From Armigeres subalbatus (Eukaryota > Arthropoda > Insecta > Diptera > Culicidae), in NCBI RefSeq assembly GCF_024139115.2, contig NC_085141.1:178262994-178326993 (forward strand): 64,000 nucleotides of DNA. Direction: 5' to 3'. Of this stretch, positions 37,189-48,770 are shown piece by piece (position 1 is the first letter of the stretch; each line of letters starts with the position of its first letter). The position numbers and the translations under genes are program-made. The notes under the pieces were generated by a model, which saw only the letters and a list, made by a program, of their open reading frames with translations, was not told where the DNA came from and made no database searches.

Positions 37189-37357
37189 GGGGTCGTGGGA
37201 TCAAACCCCACCGAAGGGGCGGTTACCCTCCAATACCTTTTCCGAACTAAATCTATCACATGTTGTACATATGCATAATCAAGTTTCAGACATAGTAATT
37301 AATTTCCACTCCGGGTGGCTTAATACCCGGCATATAGGCAATTAACTTTGAATGTAC
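37189..37357 (+). mobile_element. SINE with tRNA-Ala-like right half, nested in the LOA LINE
   Basis: Flanked by the 12-bp direct repeat TCCAGCAATGCT (37177-37188 and 37358-37369), which is LINE coding sequence. It begins GGGGTCGTGGGATCAAACCC, the T-arm part of the tRNA-like head seen at 34690, so the copy is 5'-truncated. It continues with GCGGTTACCCTCCAATACC. The tail after about 37300 (ACTCCGGGTGGCTTAATACC) is not seen at 34725. Confidence 0.75.
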
Positions 37358-37369
37358 TCCAGCAATGCT

Positions 37370-38589
37370 TTAAAACGGAGAATCAGGGCAAGTCTAAGAC
37401 TCAATTATATTCCATCTTCATGGAGGAAAGTAAAAGTTATCTTCATACCAAAAGTAGGAAAGCGAGATAAGACGCATCCTAAATCATTCAGGCCCATTAG
37501 TATTTCATCAGTTCTGTTGAAAACTATGGAAAGGTGTTGAGTGATTATATCAACTCAAATTACATGATTAAACATCCACTGTCTAAGTTCCAGTTTGCTT
37601 ACCAGTCCGGTAAGTCAACAATTACGGCACTTCATACAGTGGTATCTAAAGTGGAAAAAGCGCTTTTGGTAAAAGAAATAGCACTTTGTTCTTTCTTGGA
37701 CATTGAAGGAGGCTTTCGATAACGCTTCTTATTCGTCAATGGATCGTGCCATGAAGAAAAGAAACTTCAACACGAACATTATCAAATGGATTCACACCAT
37801 GCTTGCAAAAATAGAAATCTATTCAGAGCTGGGGAGTTCGTCTCTTACAGTATTGGCAACAAAAGGATGCCCTCGAGGAGGGGTCCTCTCACCACTAATG
37901 TGGTCCTTGGTTGTAGACGATCTTCTAAGAAGCTTAGAAGAAAATGGTTTCGAGGTTGTAGGCTTTGCTGACGATATTGTCATCATAGTGAGGGGGAAAT
38001 TCGACAGCTTAGTGAACAGGTCAAATACCTGGGAGTAATTCTGGATTCTAAACTGACCTGGAATGCTCATATTGAGTGCGCGATCGGAAAGGCAACTAGT
38101 GCCTTCTGGATATGCTCTAAAACATTTGGAAGAAAATGGGGCTTAAGACCAAAAATGATAAAGTGGATTTATACTTCCATTATTCGTCCAAAACTGACAT
38201 ATGCTGCTCTTGTATGGTGGCCAAAAACAAAAGAGGCTACTACACAGAAGAAGCTGACAAAACTGCAAAGGTTAGTGTCCATTGCTATAACGGGAGCGAT
38301 GCATAGCACTCCTTCAAAATCGTTAGATGCAATTCTAAATCTGCTACCATTGTATGAATTCGTGCAGTTAGAAGCGGAAAAGAATATGCAAAAACTTAAA
38401 CGATTGAAGTTATTCAAGTCAGGCGATTTAGTGGGCCACTTGAGTATCTCACGAAATTTTCAATATCCAGTGATGAACATGAGTGGAGACTGGATGAAAC
38501 CTGTGGAGAACTGTGACATTCCTTATAACATACGTGAGCCATCACGTATGGACTGGGAAGTCGGAGGTCCCACTGTGACGGTTCCATAA
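37370..38589 (+). pseudogene. LOA LINE ORF2, reverse transcriptase
   Basis: Motifs in order, in several frames: SWRKVKVIFIPKVGKRDKTH, FRPISISSVLLKTMER, KFQFAYQSGKSTITAL, SFLDIEGGF (catalytic Asp), KGCPRGGVLSPLMW, VVGFADDIVII (Asp-Asp box), then YLGVILDSKLTWNAHI and WIYTSIIRPKLTYAALVWW. About 40-50 residues expected between the FADD box and the YLGV segment are missing near 38005, which indicates an internal deletion. Frameshifts at about 37535, 37710 and 38010. Confidence 0.8.
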
Positions 38590-39869
38590 AATTCTACACA
38601 GATGGCTCAAAAATAGGAACAAAAACAGGATCAGGAATCTTCGGCCCTGGGATATCGATCTCAGTGGTAATGGGAAACTATCCAACGGTGTTCCAAGCGG
38701 AGATTTTTGCTATAATGAAATATGCTAATATCTGTGTAGAAAGGAAATATAGATATGCAAATATTTGTATCTTCACAGATAATCAAGCGGCACTCAAAGC
38801 ATTGAGTAGCTTCAAATGTACATCAAAACTTGTCTGGGACTGCATTCTTTCATTGCGAAAAGTGTGCCAAGAGCAAGGATGTTAACGATCATTCAGTAAT
38901 TTGCGTTCGATCATTTAGTAGTTTGTCAATAACACATTCCAGAAGCTGAATTTCAAATCATGTTGTATGGTGGACTTCTAGTGCGAAGGTTTTTCTACAA
39001 CTTTGCCTAATGGTTCGTTATTAGAAATCAACTAATAACGGAGTTAGAGCGCTAGTTGCAGTAACTTAAACTAAATGATTGGAATTTTGTTATCATTTAG
39101 TCTAAGTTACTGAAACTATAGCTATAACTCCGTTACTAGTGGAATTCAAACAACGAACCATTGGGCAGAGTTGTAGAAAAACCTTCGCACTAGAAGTCCA
39201 CCATACAACATGATTTGAAATTCAGCTTTTGGAATATGTTATTGACAAACTACTAAATGATCGAACGCAAATTACTGAATGATCGTTAACATCCTTGGCC
39301 AAGAGAACTCCGTAAATCTGTACTGGGTTCCAGGACACTGTGGCATTGAAGGTAATGATAAGGCAGACGGGCTTGCAAAACGAGGTTCAAACACACAGTT
39401 TATTGGCCCAGAACCTTTCTGCGGTATATCATACTGTACTATAAAAATGGAATTAAAATCCTGGGAAGCACAAAGGTTGATGACCAACTGGTTGGTTGCC
39501 GAAAAGTGTGCTCAATCAAAGAGATTCATAATTCCCAATGTTAAAGTAGCCGAACAGCTGTTGGAGCTCAGCAAGACAGCTCTTTGCACCTTCACTGGCC
39601 TAATAACCGGACACTGCCCGAGCAAATATCACTTGAAAAATATTGGCCAGATGCAGAATGATATCTGTCGTTTCTGTAACATGGAACGTGAAACCTCGGA
39701 ACATCTGCTTTGCAGTTGTGATGCATTGTACAAGGGTAGATCCAAATTTCTAAATAGTTGCTTTATGCAACCAGGAGATATTTGGACTGCAAATCCTGGA
39801 AAGGTAGTGGGTTTTATTAACTCAATTATACCGGACTGGGAAAAGACGCGTCTTAGGTTGTTTACTTGA
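38590..39869 (+). pseudogene. LOA LINE RNase H and C-terminal region, split by a MITE
   Basis: RNase H begins FYTDGSKIGTKTGSGIFGPG (about 38591), with FQAEIFAIMKYA (Glu) and CIFTDNQAALKALSS (Asp). It is interrupted after VCQEQ by the 424-bp MITE and resumes ENSVNLYWVPGHCGIEGNDK plus ADGLAKRGS. A Cys/His cluster (CRFCNMERETSEHLLCSC) follows near 39680. The frame after the MITE is open to 39869. Confidence 0.8.
38874..39297. mobile_element. Palindromic hAT-type MITE, copy 2, 424 bp
   Basis: CAAGGATGTTAACGATCATT at 38874 and AATGATCGTTAACATCCTTG ending at 39297 are inverted ends of an almost fully palindromic unit. The 8-bp target duplication GCCAAGAG flanks it (38866-38873 and 39298-39305). 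Removing the insert and one duplication restores the LINE RNase H frame, so this copy is younger than the LINE. Confidence 0.85.
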
Positions 39870-39989
39870 CAAATGGTGATCAACCTACAAGATGCGAATA
39901 CATAGTTAAGAGTAATCAGGGATATACCACAGAAGTTCAACTCAATGGACGCAGTGGTTCTATGCCCCAACAAAAAAAAAACTCTGCTG

Positions 39990-42365
39990 ATTATAGAAAA
40001 CACTGTTTTTGTTATATGTATTTCTGTTTGAACCGAACGAACTTCTTCTGTCAAGCTTCCACTTGAAGAGAAAGGGAAGAGTATCAGCATTGAAGAGAGA
40101 TCATTTTCCACTGTGATACTCTTCCCTTTCTTCCCTTTCCGTTATGAAAGCAATCTTGATTTTTTTGTGTAATCATTCACCGAGATTACCATTGTCTAAA
40201 GTCCAGTAAAGAATCACAACAAACACTCTTTAGCGAAACTTGTACCCTGAAAGTCGGTAACGCTGGAATCTGGCATTTACAAAATGAACACCAGCGTAGA
40301 GAGGGTGGCCAGTGGACCAGTAGATCGAAAGAAAAAGGTTTGCGGCCTTAAGGAAAATATAACAACCAGCTATTAAAATAACGTTCGAATAATTTAATAG
40401 ATTGGATTGTATATTGTGTAGCACTTTCCACTTTCTACCCGATGCAACCGGGGAAAAGCCGGAAAATAAAAGGAATTTATAAGCCAATTTTGCTAAATTT
40501 AGGAACAACTTCAACACCTGCCTCCACAAAGAAAAAAAAAATAACAAAAAATATCGTGCACTCTATACGTAGTAAACGTCTAGCCGGCATCACATGACTC
40601 GTTTCAATGGGCCAAATAGTTTCCTTCGGTACCCCCTTGGTTACAACCATCGCAATGCGTTGTCTTACAATCCCTTCGGCGGTTATGTTACTACACCAGA
40701 GTGCCCATTCGACCAACATACAGAACGAACCAAGACTTGTTTTTGAACACATTGGAAGAATTTGCACGCTCTCCGCGTAAACTCCAACACCATCAATCCT
40801 GCATGTAGTCGGTCTGCTCCCCTACCGTGCGGGCTTCATGTCGTTTATGCAACCTCGTTCTGCCGACAGTATCAGTTGGCAGCATATGAATAAGTGATTT
40901 TCTTCGCGTTCTCAATTATATGCGGAGGTTCTGGTATCACTTATTATCACACACATATGCAGATGTACCCACGCAAACGGCTTTTGTCCGCAATGAACTC
41001 TGGAACCGTCTGCTTCTGGGAAGCTTCACAGCTGCACCAACTGAGTCACCCAGAATCAATTGATGGTTTCTTTATTCCCTGCCACTGCCCATTGGACAAA
41101 GAAAACTAATCCGAGGCCTTTAAATAATTCATTATCCTGACTTTCAGACTACTTCCAACACATACCTACCGCACAAGCAGGCAGTCGACTGAATGCGATA
41201 TTCCTAAATATTATTACACCACGCACTGAACTGATTTGTCACTTCGCTTTGTGCCCGCACCAAAGTTTCAAAGTTCAAAATTCTTGATTTCGTTCACTGC
41301 CTTATGACGATGATGACGCTTTTGCAAACACAGTGCAATCAGCTGTTGAACCGGTTCCTCTGGCTTAACTGTTCAAATAAACACTAAATAAAACTCAAGG
41401 CCTGACCATCACCGTTCAGTTAAATATTCATTAATTTGCTCTCGGGGTCGTGATGTTCACTGTACGAGTTACCGCTGAGGACTGAAACCCCAGCGCTAGC
41501 CAACGTTGGATTATGAACTTGGCATTCGATTCGCGCGCGCCGTTTGGTTGGACACACAACCACGAGGACGTCGCGTCGCTCACGACTGCTTCACGCCTGT
41601 TGTTGTCGGGGTCGGTTCGATAACCGGCACGCGGTTTTGTGTTCATTCAGGCGTGTTCCTTTCTTCTCGGCGATGACGATTTGTTTACCGGAAAACTGTA
41701 TGGGATTTGTTTTTGTTTATTTAGATCACGTTTGGAATAGTAGCATGGCTTAGGTGTTTGCCGGGTTTTCTGACGTCGGGAGAGTGCTGAATCTATGTCT
41801 TTTTCTCAGATTATCGGCGCGATTGCGCGAACTAGTGGTTATTTCCGTATTTCACAGCAGCATGTTTCAACTCAGATTTTTCTTGATAAACAGATATGGG
41901 AGCACGTCGTTATTTCGTGTCGTTGTTGGCGTAAACATGCGAAATTTCAAAATAACTCAATAAAATAATATTTACTTGAAAAAATTGATCTCATGCCAAA
42001 TAAAAATTAAGATCAGACAGAAGTTTTAATAAACATACTTCGCAGTAGAGTAAGGTACATTAGTCGGCAGGTAGATAAATCTGATTCAAAGAATATTTGT
42101 ATGTACACCTGCATATTTCAATTGACCTTTGAATGACCATCATGTGCACAAATTTAACAAAGATTTTTAATTTTTAAATACAAATCTTATGCCAAATTTA
42201 GGAATATTAGGATTTAGTATACGGTTGCCAAAGCTAGAGTCATAATTTAAGTAATTTTTGAAAATTAACGCCTTATGAAGTGGGTCAATTTTTACAAGAT
42301 CAGATAAAGACTCGAAGAGATCTATGATGCATGGATACCTTACGAATACCAAGTCAAGAAGTTCA
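39990..42365. other. Largely unassigned, partly GC-rich region
   Basis: No supported gene. Between about 40550 and 41650 the sequence is less repetitive and richer in GC, with GCGCGCGCCG at 41533 and a TATCAGTTGGCAGC word at 40869 that resembles an arthropod initiator. It could hold an exon or promoter of a gene lying outside the window, but no frame shows a recognisable domain. Confidence 0.3.
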
Positions 42366-42720
42366 CTGTTTTTGACGTAAACTGCGCCTAAGGGGATGGC
42401 TCGGATTCATGGTGTAAAACGAAGGTTTCCAAATTCGAAATCGTCACGAAATTAGGCGAGATTTCAAACGCTAATAGCTCCTTCATGTTTTGGTGGATTT
42501 TCGAGATTTTATCATTAATCGAGTCGGAAACTGTCCAGCAAGTTTTCAAGCTCATTCAAACTATTGATTACACTGATTGACAGTAAATTTGTATTCGTGA
42601 TGCTCATGGGTTGCATTTGCAATTCTTGACCTCTAGAATCGACTAGTTATTGGCGTTTGTTGTTTGATTGGGAAAATTTCGAGATTATTTGGTCACAAAG
42701 TAGGGAAGGGATCATCGCTT
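42366..42720 (+). repeat. Histone-stem-loop repeat family, copy C (5' part only)
   Basis: TTTTTGACGTAAACTGCGCC at 42369, GTCACGAAATTAGG near 42444 and TTTTGGTGGATTTTCGAGA at 42489 match the starts of copies A and B. The promoter-like and stem-loop parts are absent. Confidence 0.5.
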
Positions 42721-43050
42721 TACCGGCGTTGAAGTCACTCACTTGTTTGCTTGATTGTATGTTCAGATAAGTTAAAATACTAAGTTATTACGAAAATCTA
42801 AGTTATTGCGATATCTGAATGTCCCCATGAGTGTTTTTCAAGTCAAAAATGGGCCAGGAGAAACGATAGGTTGGGATTTTGAAAGTTGTTCAGGAGCATA
42901 TGAGCATATGGAGACGCATGGTGAATGTGTGCGATGATTCTTTTTGTGACTAAACCTTTTATGCAAATTTCATTACATCCGTTTTATTAACTAAATGAAC
43001 AAGTGCGCAAGCATTTTTATGGAACTCGTATTATGAGAAACCAGAATTTA
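42721..43050. other. Spacer
   Basis: No feature recognised. Confidence 0.35.
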
Positions 43051-43189
43051 ATTGCATCTTCATGGATTAGTACCAAACTTTTCCAAAGCCAGTCTGATGT
43101 TGAATTGGAACCGATTAGAAATGTGCAGCATGATTGCGGAAACAGGCATAATAAACCCGCCTGGTGTAAAGTCCAGTTCATTCAATGTA

Positions 43190-43310
43190 GTATACTGAGG
43201 GTCGTAGGTTCGAATCCCATCGAAGGAAAGTAGTACCTCCAAAACATTTTTCAAACTAAATCTTTCACATACTGTGCGCATATACACATCGAGTTTTCAA
43301 AAATTAGAAC
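43190..43310 (+). mobile_element. Diverged SINE copy (tRNA-Ala-like family)
   Basis: GGGTCGTAGGTTCGAATCCC at 43199 supplies a B box. It is followed by ATCGAAGGAAAGTAGTACC and CAAACTAAATCTTTCACATA, matching the tail order of 34720-34800 and 37210-37290. The 5' limit is uncertain. Confidence 0.55.
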
Positions 43311-44820
43311 TTTATGCATGACAAGTTTAGAATTTTTACATAGGTCATAATGCACTCTATACCGTCTCACAGCTTGAAGCGTTACAAAATTTGCGAACTA
43401 ATTAGTTTCTGGTAAAAATAGCTTTTTAAAAATGTATTACAGAAGCTGATGACTTAATAGGCTATCACAGATTTCAACTAATCTGTCATGATTCATAAGT
43501 TTTGAGTATTTTCCGGATGGTTTTTCAAAAAAAAAATGTCTGCCTTCCATGTGAAGCGATTTTATCTCTGTCACCATCCTTAATAGATGTACATCCAAAA
43601 TAGGAAAATCAAGAATCATCCCGACTTTCGCAAGTCATCATGACTTGCGGAAACGCCGATGAAATCATTGCATCTGCAATTCAGCAGCTTGTTTAAAAAA
43701 ATCATACTCGACCCAAGCAGCAGCGACAAACACCCGTTTGATGCTCCAACCTATTTTCTGTTGATGGAGGAAAAGTTGAGCTTTACGTTCCAGCCATGAA
43801 GGGCTTGAATTTTCTTGAACTGCAAATAGAAGGGTAATTGACTGGTATTCCAGGCTCTTGCATTATAGCAGAAATACAAATATTATTGTTTTAAATTTAA
43901 TGTGTTGCATTGTAAATTCGGCAGTTCGGTGGAGATCTCTATTATTGGTTTTTAGTCTGTATCGGGAATATCTTTCGACAAGTTCAAGAATGTTGGTAAC
44001 AAAGTCTGAAGGCCATATTTTTTATTTTATCCACACATTATGCAACACTTATCATTACCGCGTGATGGACGCGACTGGGTAGTGGTCAGAAGACACATGT
44101 TAAATAATTCATTAGTTTATAGTTGTTTAAAATGCATTTTTCCGTGGCGTGAATATGAGTAAAATGCATGAATAGATGTTTATATAGATTCAAGAAACGA
44201 TATTTGAGTTTGGTGATCTGAAGTAATTTTAAGTAAGTAATTTTAAACTTCTGCTGGCTACACGAACGTTATATTCTGGTTATACCTTTCCAACATTTTC
44301 TCTGATACCCCTGATGAGTGTGTTTATCAAAAGCTAGAAGCTTCTGACTTGAATGTCATAAAACTGGTCCCCTGTGGGAAGAACATATGATCGTTGAGTT
44401 TCGTATCTTTCAAAATTGGGATGCCATCACAATTAAAACAATTTCTTTTGTGATTTTTTCCGTGAATTCGAAGAAAGAAACGCCTCATTCAAGGTTTTTT
44501 GGAAAACACCTCTCCACGAAACCACGTCCTGGAGGAAACAACTACCGTAGAGTCGAATTCCTGCGGGATGCAGTATCTACATCATCTACCTCCTGCTTAA
44601 CAGAATCATCGCCGAATGCACTTATAAGACCCTTAATTTCCTACGACAACCAGCCAAATTCCCTGACACTGTACATATTATAAGAATGAAAGAGGTTTGC
44701 GTGCTAAAACCAACGAATTGTAGCTGAAGCTGTCCAGTAGTGACTACCGTACGGGACTGAAATCCGTCCACCTCATGATATGTATATCAATAAATAAATT
44801 AAAGGCAATTAATGTAGAAA
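43311..44820. other. Spacer
   Basis: No gene. A short hairpin (TTTCGCAAGTCA / TGACTTGCGGAAA) lies at about 43625-43653. Confidence 0.4.
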
Positions 44821-44822
44821 TA

Positions 44823-45026
44823 GGGGAACGGTTCGCCACTTCATTTCATAGCTCATATTTCCATCCCATCAAAAACAAAGCAAAGGAAAGGAATTGTGTT
44901 TGTTTATTATTTTTGTGATTTTTTTTCAGCAGTGAACACGCATGTTGACGAATTTGGTGCTGTATTTCTTTGTTTAGCGATGAGATGGATATATGTACAG
45001 TGAGATGGAGATCGGAACAGTTCCCC
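44823..45026. mobile_element. TA-flanked MITE, GGGGAACGGTTC end, copy 2
   Basis: GGGGAACGGTTC at 44823 and GGAACAGTTCCCC ending at 45026 are inverted termini, with TA on both sides. The body matches the copy at 36186-36403 (AGCGATGAGATGGATATATG and TTTTTGTGATTTTTTTTCAG). Confidence 0.7.
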
Positions 45027-45339
45027 TAATTTATCTTATCCTGTTCAGATACTTGGCAGTAAGCTTTTAGGGCATAGAAATAGAAAGAAGGCTTTGAAAT
45101 TAAAACAACAAAAATCAAAAACAAATCTCCACCACCAAACGCGGAGTTTTTGCCGCCATTTTGTTTTCGGTAAGAGCATAATTGAACCAAAGGTAACTGT
45201 TTATTTGCTGATTGCGAATCATTACATAAGATAAGCGGTATACAAATCGAAGGGATCGCTTCTCAAAGTGCGTATCGAACTATTTACAGTGGTAGTTCAG
45301 TCAATCAGACCGCTTCAATTTAAATATTTAGTTAAAAAA
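45027..45339. other. Spacer
   Basis: No gene recognised. Confidence 0.35.
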
Positions 45340-45586
45340 TAGCTGTACGGATTTTGATACTTTGATTCGAAATCCGTCCACGGTTCGAGTCAGGAGTAGT
45401 TGATTTTATTCATTATTTTATCATGTTTTTCGTAGTTTTTAATGATTAAATGTGAAACACTCCAAAAGTAGAAGCCTTCATGCTCCTGTGTCAATGACAA
45501 ACGTTTTATTTAGATTCGATTTCTATTTTTAATGACTTTTTCATATACTAAGGTGCTTAAGTGTACGGATTTCGATGCCCCACGGT
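45340..45586 (-). repeat. Dispersed repeat (CGAAATCCGTACAC ends), copy 2
   Basis: Reverse complement of the arrangement at 26049-26305: GCTGTACGGATTTTGATAC at 45340, GATTCGAAATCCGTCCACGG at 45363, and TGTACGGATTTCGATGCCCC ending near 45582. Confidence 0.6.
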
Positions 45587-45876
45587 ATGCGCAACATGTC
45601 TTTGTTCTGACACTTCTAGCTCCAATTTTGTATTCAATTACTATGTTTATCGCTGTGATCGCAACACATTCACTAGAGGTGGGCAAAACAGCTCATCGTA
45701 GAGAACGGATCTGATCTGTTTCAGTTCATTTAGAATAGTCAGCTCCTTAGATCAGTTCTTCAGTTTTTTAATGCTAAATATATTAAAAATTTGAAACATT
45801 CATGTCATTCATTAGGGTATACCTATTTACCTCACAAAACCTTACTAAAACAAATCAATGTTTTAAATGTTAGGCC

Positions 45877-46438
45877 TTCTTCTTCTTCTTCTTGGCATTA
45901 CATCCCCACACTGGGACAGAGCCGCCTCGCAGCTAAGTGTTCATTAAGCACTTCCACAGTTATTAACTGCGAGGTTTCTAAGCCAGGTTACCATTTTTGC
46001 ATTCGTATATCATGAGGCTAGCACGATGATACTTAAAGGTGATTATAGAATGAAGCCCGTGGTGAATTTCAAATTAACCACACGTTTGTCCACATACATT
46101 TCCAAAAGCCCAAATCTGGCGTAATAGTTTTCGTACAGTGCTGAAACTCAAATTATGATTGATCAGCATAACTAAGCAAACGATCTACCGTTATTTCAGC
46201 CCCATACGCCTTATGGTTCTTTCATCTCGTGCTCTTGAAAAAAAATATTGGAAAAGCACGTGGTTTACAAAATGGCCGATTTCTGGCTTTATTGTATAAT
46301 CACCTTAATGCCCAGGGAAGTCGAGACAATTTCCAATCCGAAAATTGCATAGACCGGCACCGGGAATCGAACCCAGCCACCCTCAGCATGGTCTTGCTTT
46401 GTAGCCGCGCGTCGTACCGCACGGATAAGGATGGCCCT
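45877..46438 (-). mobile_element. tRNA-derived SINE, minus strand, split by a MITE
   Basis: The (TTC)n tail at 45877 leads through the reversed body to the head at 46370-46438 (GGGAATCGAACCCAGCCACC). The target duplication is AAATGTTAGGCC / AAATGTTAGACC (45865-45876 and 46439-46450). A 269-bp MITE interrupts the body at 46037-46305. Confidence 0.85.
46037..46305. mobile_element. Harbinger-type MITE inside the SINE, 269 bp
   Basis: AGGTGATTATAGAATGAAGC at 46037 and GGCTTTATTGTATAATCACC then T, ending at 46305, are 22-bp imperfect inverted termini. TAA is duplicated at both flanks (46034-46036 and 46306-46308), the PIF/Harbinger target. Its position inside the SINE dates it as the later insertion. 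Confidence 0.8.
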
Positions 46439-46450
46439 AAATGTTAGACC

Positions 46451-46879
46451 ATAAACAGGTAATAATTTCTTTTGAAAAACTGACAATTTGAAAGTAATAA
46501 CATTCATTGCGTCTAGGAGTTCATTCAGAATCATCACATTTATTTCTATATAAAAAATAAATCGTATTAGTTCGTCGTCATGTGAAGACATTATACTAAA
46601 AAACTCGCCATTATTTTCTATTCATAATTCTGAGCTACATTTTGTTGGCTACCTTGATAACGTTTTTCAAATCGTTTATTTCAATTACTTGCATTAGTCT
46701 CTGTTATGTTTAATTGAAACGTATCACGTGTCATTAGATTTCTCTTCATACTGTGTGCAGTGTAATAGGTATCTTTTTTGTGTCCGTTCATATCGTCGAT
46801 TCTTTATATGTGGTTGGAATATAGAAATAAAGGGCAGGCTTGTTCGATTTTTTTGCTATTGTTTTGACGTTGGACACCG
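46451..46879. other. Spacer
   Basis: No gene recognised. Confidence 0.35.
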
Positions 46880-46899
46880 TCTTACCCGAAGACACTAGG

Positions 46900-47745
46900 T
46901 GTCAACCCAGAATCTAAAATTGGGGACCGTCACGAAATCATGGAAGATCTTGAACGTTAAAAGAGTCGTTATCTTTTGATAGATTTTCGAGATTTATATA
47001 TCAATTGACTCCGCTACTCTCCAGCAATTTGTCAATTGCATTGAAACTTTTGATTATTTACGATAAATTATTGAAAATTTCAATTCTTGTCTTAAAATAT
47101 CAGAACCAATCAATCCCACTCATGCATTCCCAACACGGACATCAGAATGATGTAAGTTACGGGCCTTGTGACCCACCGTTTCATTTTCTTCGGGTATAAA
47201 AAGGCCCATGATTCGCGCTCGCGCGTCATTTCTGTACGATGATCCAAGGTGAGTGGTCACGGATAGCGGGAATGGAGAGCGGTCCTAGCATCGTAGGGGA
47301 TGGTTTCTACATCTGTAGCGGTTAAGCGGCAAACTATCGAGTGGCTATGGTCGGCGTCAGCGGCACTGCAGTGAAATTTTCTTGCATGGTTCTGGATCTA
47401 GTTTTGTAGCAGGACCAATAAATTGGTTCTTTTCAGGACCCCCATTTTATACAAGGGAAGGTGGTTGTGTGAAGAATTTTGTTCAAAGAGCAAATTAATC
47501 GCTTTGCGACCCTAGAAAATTTCCGTCCGTGGCAGAATCACGAGATGCTACAAATCATTATTCGCATGGATGGCATCAGTGCCAGCCAAGTGAAATTCTG
47601 ATTTGGTTTTGTTACTGTTTGTGACTGGGAAGGCGAATAATAGGAAATCAATCGGTTCTTTTAAGTATCACAATTTTATGGAAGCGAAGGTTTAGTTGAG
47701 ACGAATTTGGTTTAAAGTGCAAATAATCGCATGGATGGAACAAAA
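46900..47745 (+). repeat. Histone-stem-loop repeat family, copy B
   Basis: ATTGGGGACCGTCACGAAAT (46918), ATGATGTAAGTTACGGGCC (47147) and a TATA-like GGGTATAAAAAGGCCC (47194) with GCTCGCGCGTCATTT downstream. A consensus histone 3' stem-loop GGTTCTTTTCAGGACC follows at 47425-47440, then purine-rich AAGGGAAGG. A second, decayed stem-loop sits 229 bases on, at 47654. The order mimics a histone gene with promoter and 3' end, but no histone frame remains between them. Confidence 0.55.
47425..47440 (+). promoter_or_regulatory. Histone 3' stem-loop, consensus match
   Basis: GGTTCTTTTCAGGACC: six pairs (one U-G), UUUC loop, followed by CCCA and a purine-rich stretch that resembles a histone downstream element. 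Confidence 0.55.
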
Positions 47746-48010
47746 AACCTGAAATAAGCAGCAGACTACCTACTAAAATTATAATCTAAAGGGGAAATTT
47801 CACTTGACTGCTACTGCTGCTATCCATGCGAATAATTTTCTGCAGCGTATCTCTCTGACACGCGTTCGCGATTCTGCTACCGATAGAAACATTCTGCCAT
47901 CACCAAGCGAATCATTTGTACTTTGATCAAAATTAGTCTCGCCTCAAATTCTGGCTTAAGAGCTGGTTTCACTGATGATAGCCAATCGATGATACTTCAG
48001 ACGCCACCGT
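47746..48010 (-). repeat. Inverted copy of the stem-loop repeat unit
   Basis: TATCCATGCGAATAATTTTC, CACGCGTTCGCGATTCTGCT and CATCACCAAGCGAATCATTT are the complement of the unit at 48420-48540. Copies B and D therefore flank an oppositely oriented one. Confidence 0.5.
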
Positions 48011-48349
48011 TTCAGAAACGTGCTCCACCGCGCTGCTGCCACAGCCACCATCGTAGCGAAACAGGCAAGACTATTACATCTGAGTGCTGCTGATGCCGAC
48101 GACGAAGACCGTGGTCTGCTCTTCACGACATCATGAACGAAATAGCTCTCGCGCGCGGAAAATAAGTTAACCCTGTAGCCACGCCCCTTTGGTGAGTGTT
48201 ACGGTTACACAATATTTGCACTCATACGGATCAACAAAGAGGCGGGACTAATGGGCCTCCTTTATTGATTATAAGAAAACTGCTTTTCCCCGCGCGCGTG
48301 TCATTTTATTTGAAATGTCGTTAAGAGCGGGTAGCTGTTCCAGTTCCTT
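48011..48349. other. GC-richer spacer between repeat copies
   Basis: Contains CCACCGCGCTGCTGCCACAG and GCTCTCGCGCGCGGAAAATA. It probably belongs to the same repeat family, but alignment by eye is uncertain. Confidence 0.3.
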
Positions 48350-48770
48350 GGTCGCAAACTAATCGGTTCTTCTCAGGACCACAATTTTATACAAGGGAAG
48401 GTTGTTGTGTGAAGAATTTTGTTCAAAGTGTAAATTAACCGCTTTGCGTCACCAGAAAGTTGCCGTCCGTAGTAGAATCACGAACGCGCGTCGGAGGGAG
48501 ATGCTACAAATATTTATTCGCATGGATAGCATAAGTGGCAGCCATGTGAAATTTTCTCAAGATGTTTATTTGGTAGGTATTGGAAATACATCAATTCTCA
48601 CAATTTTGTGGAAGCGAAGGTTTAACCAAGACGAATTTTGTTTACAGTGCAAATTATAATCGTTTGGCGACAGCAGAAAGTTGCCGTCGGTAGTAAAATC
48701 ACGGATTCGAAGTAATTGCATGCTAGATTTTGCACACATTTTGTGAACTACTCTGCTCAATTGAATCGAA
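48350..48770 (+). repeat. Histone-stem-loop repeat family, copy D
   Basis: GGTTCTTCTCAGGACC at 48365-48380 matches the stem-loop consensus. It is followed by ACAATTTTATACAAGGGAAG, GAAAGTTGCCGTCCGTAGTA and TATTCGCATGGATAGC. A second diverged unit begins near 48580, about 220 bases on. Confidence 0.55.
48365..48380 (+). promoter_or_regulatory. Histone 3' stem-loop, consensus match
   Basis: GGTTCTTCTCAGGACC: six-pair stem with UCUC loop, followed by ACAA, within the histone-mRNA stem-loop consensus. No coding frame precedes it. Confidence 0.55.

Larger units (their letters stand above)
36453..39980 (+). mobile_element. LOA-clade (Lian-like) non-LTR retrotransposon, 5'-truncated, with two nested insertions
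   Basis: Starts inside the linker between endonuclease and RT, and ends in a poly(A) run (39972-39980). The 9-bp direct repeat ACTCTGCTG flanks it. It encodes RT, RNase H and a C-terminal Cys/His cluster, all frameshifted. The motif KGCPRGGVLSPLMWSLVVDD plus a downstream RNase H fits the LOA clade, to which Lian of Aedes belongs. A SINE (37189-37357) and a hAT-type MITE (38874-39297) were inserted later; without them and their duplications the copy is about 2.9 kb. Confidence 0.8.
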
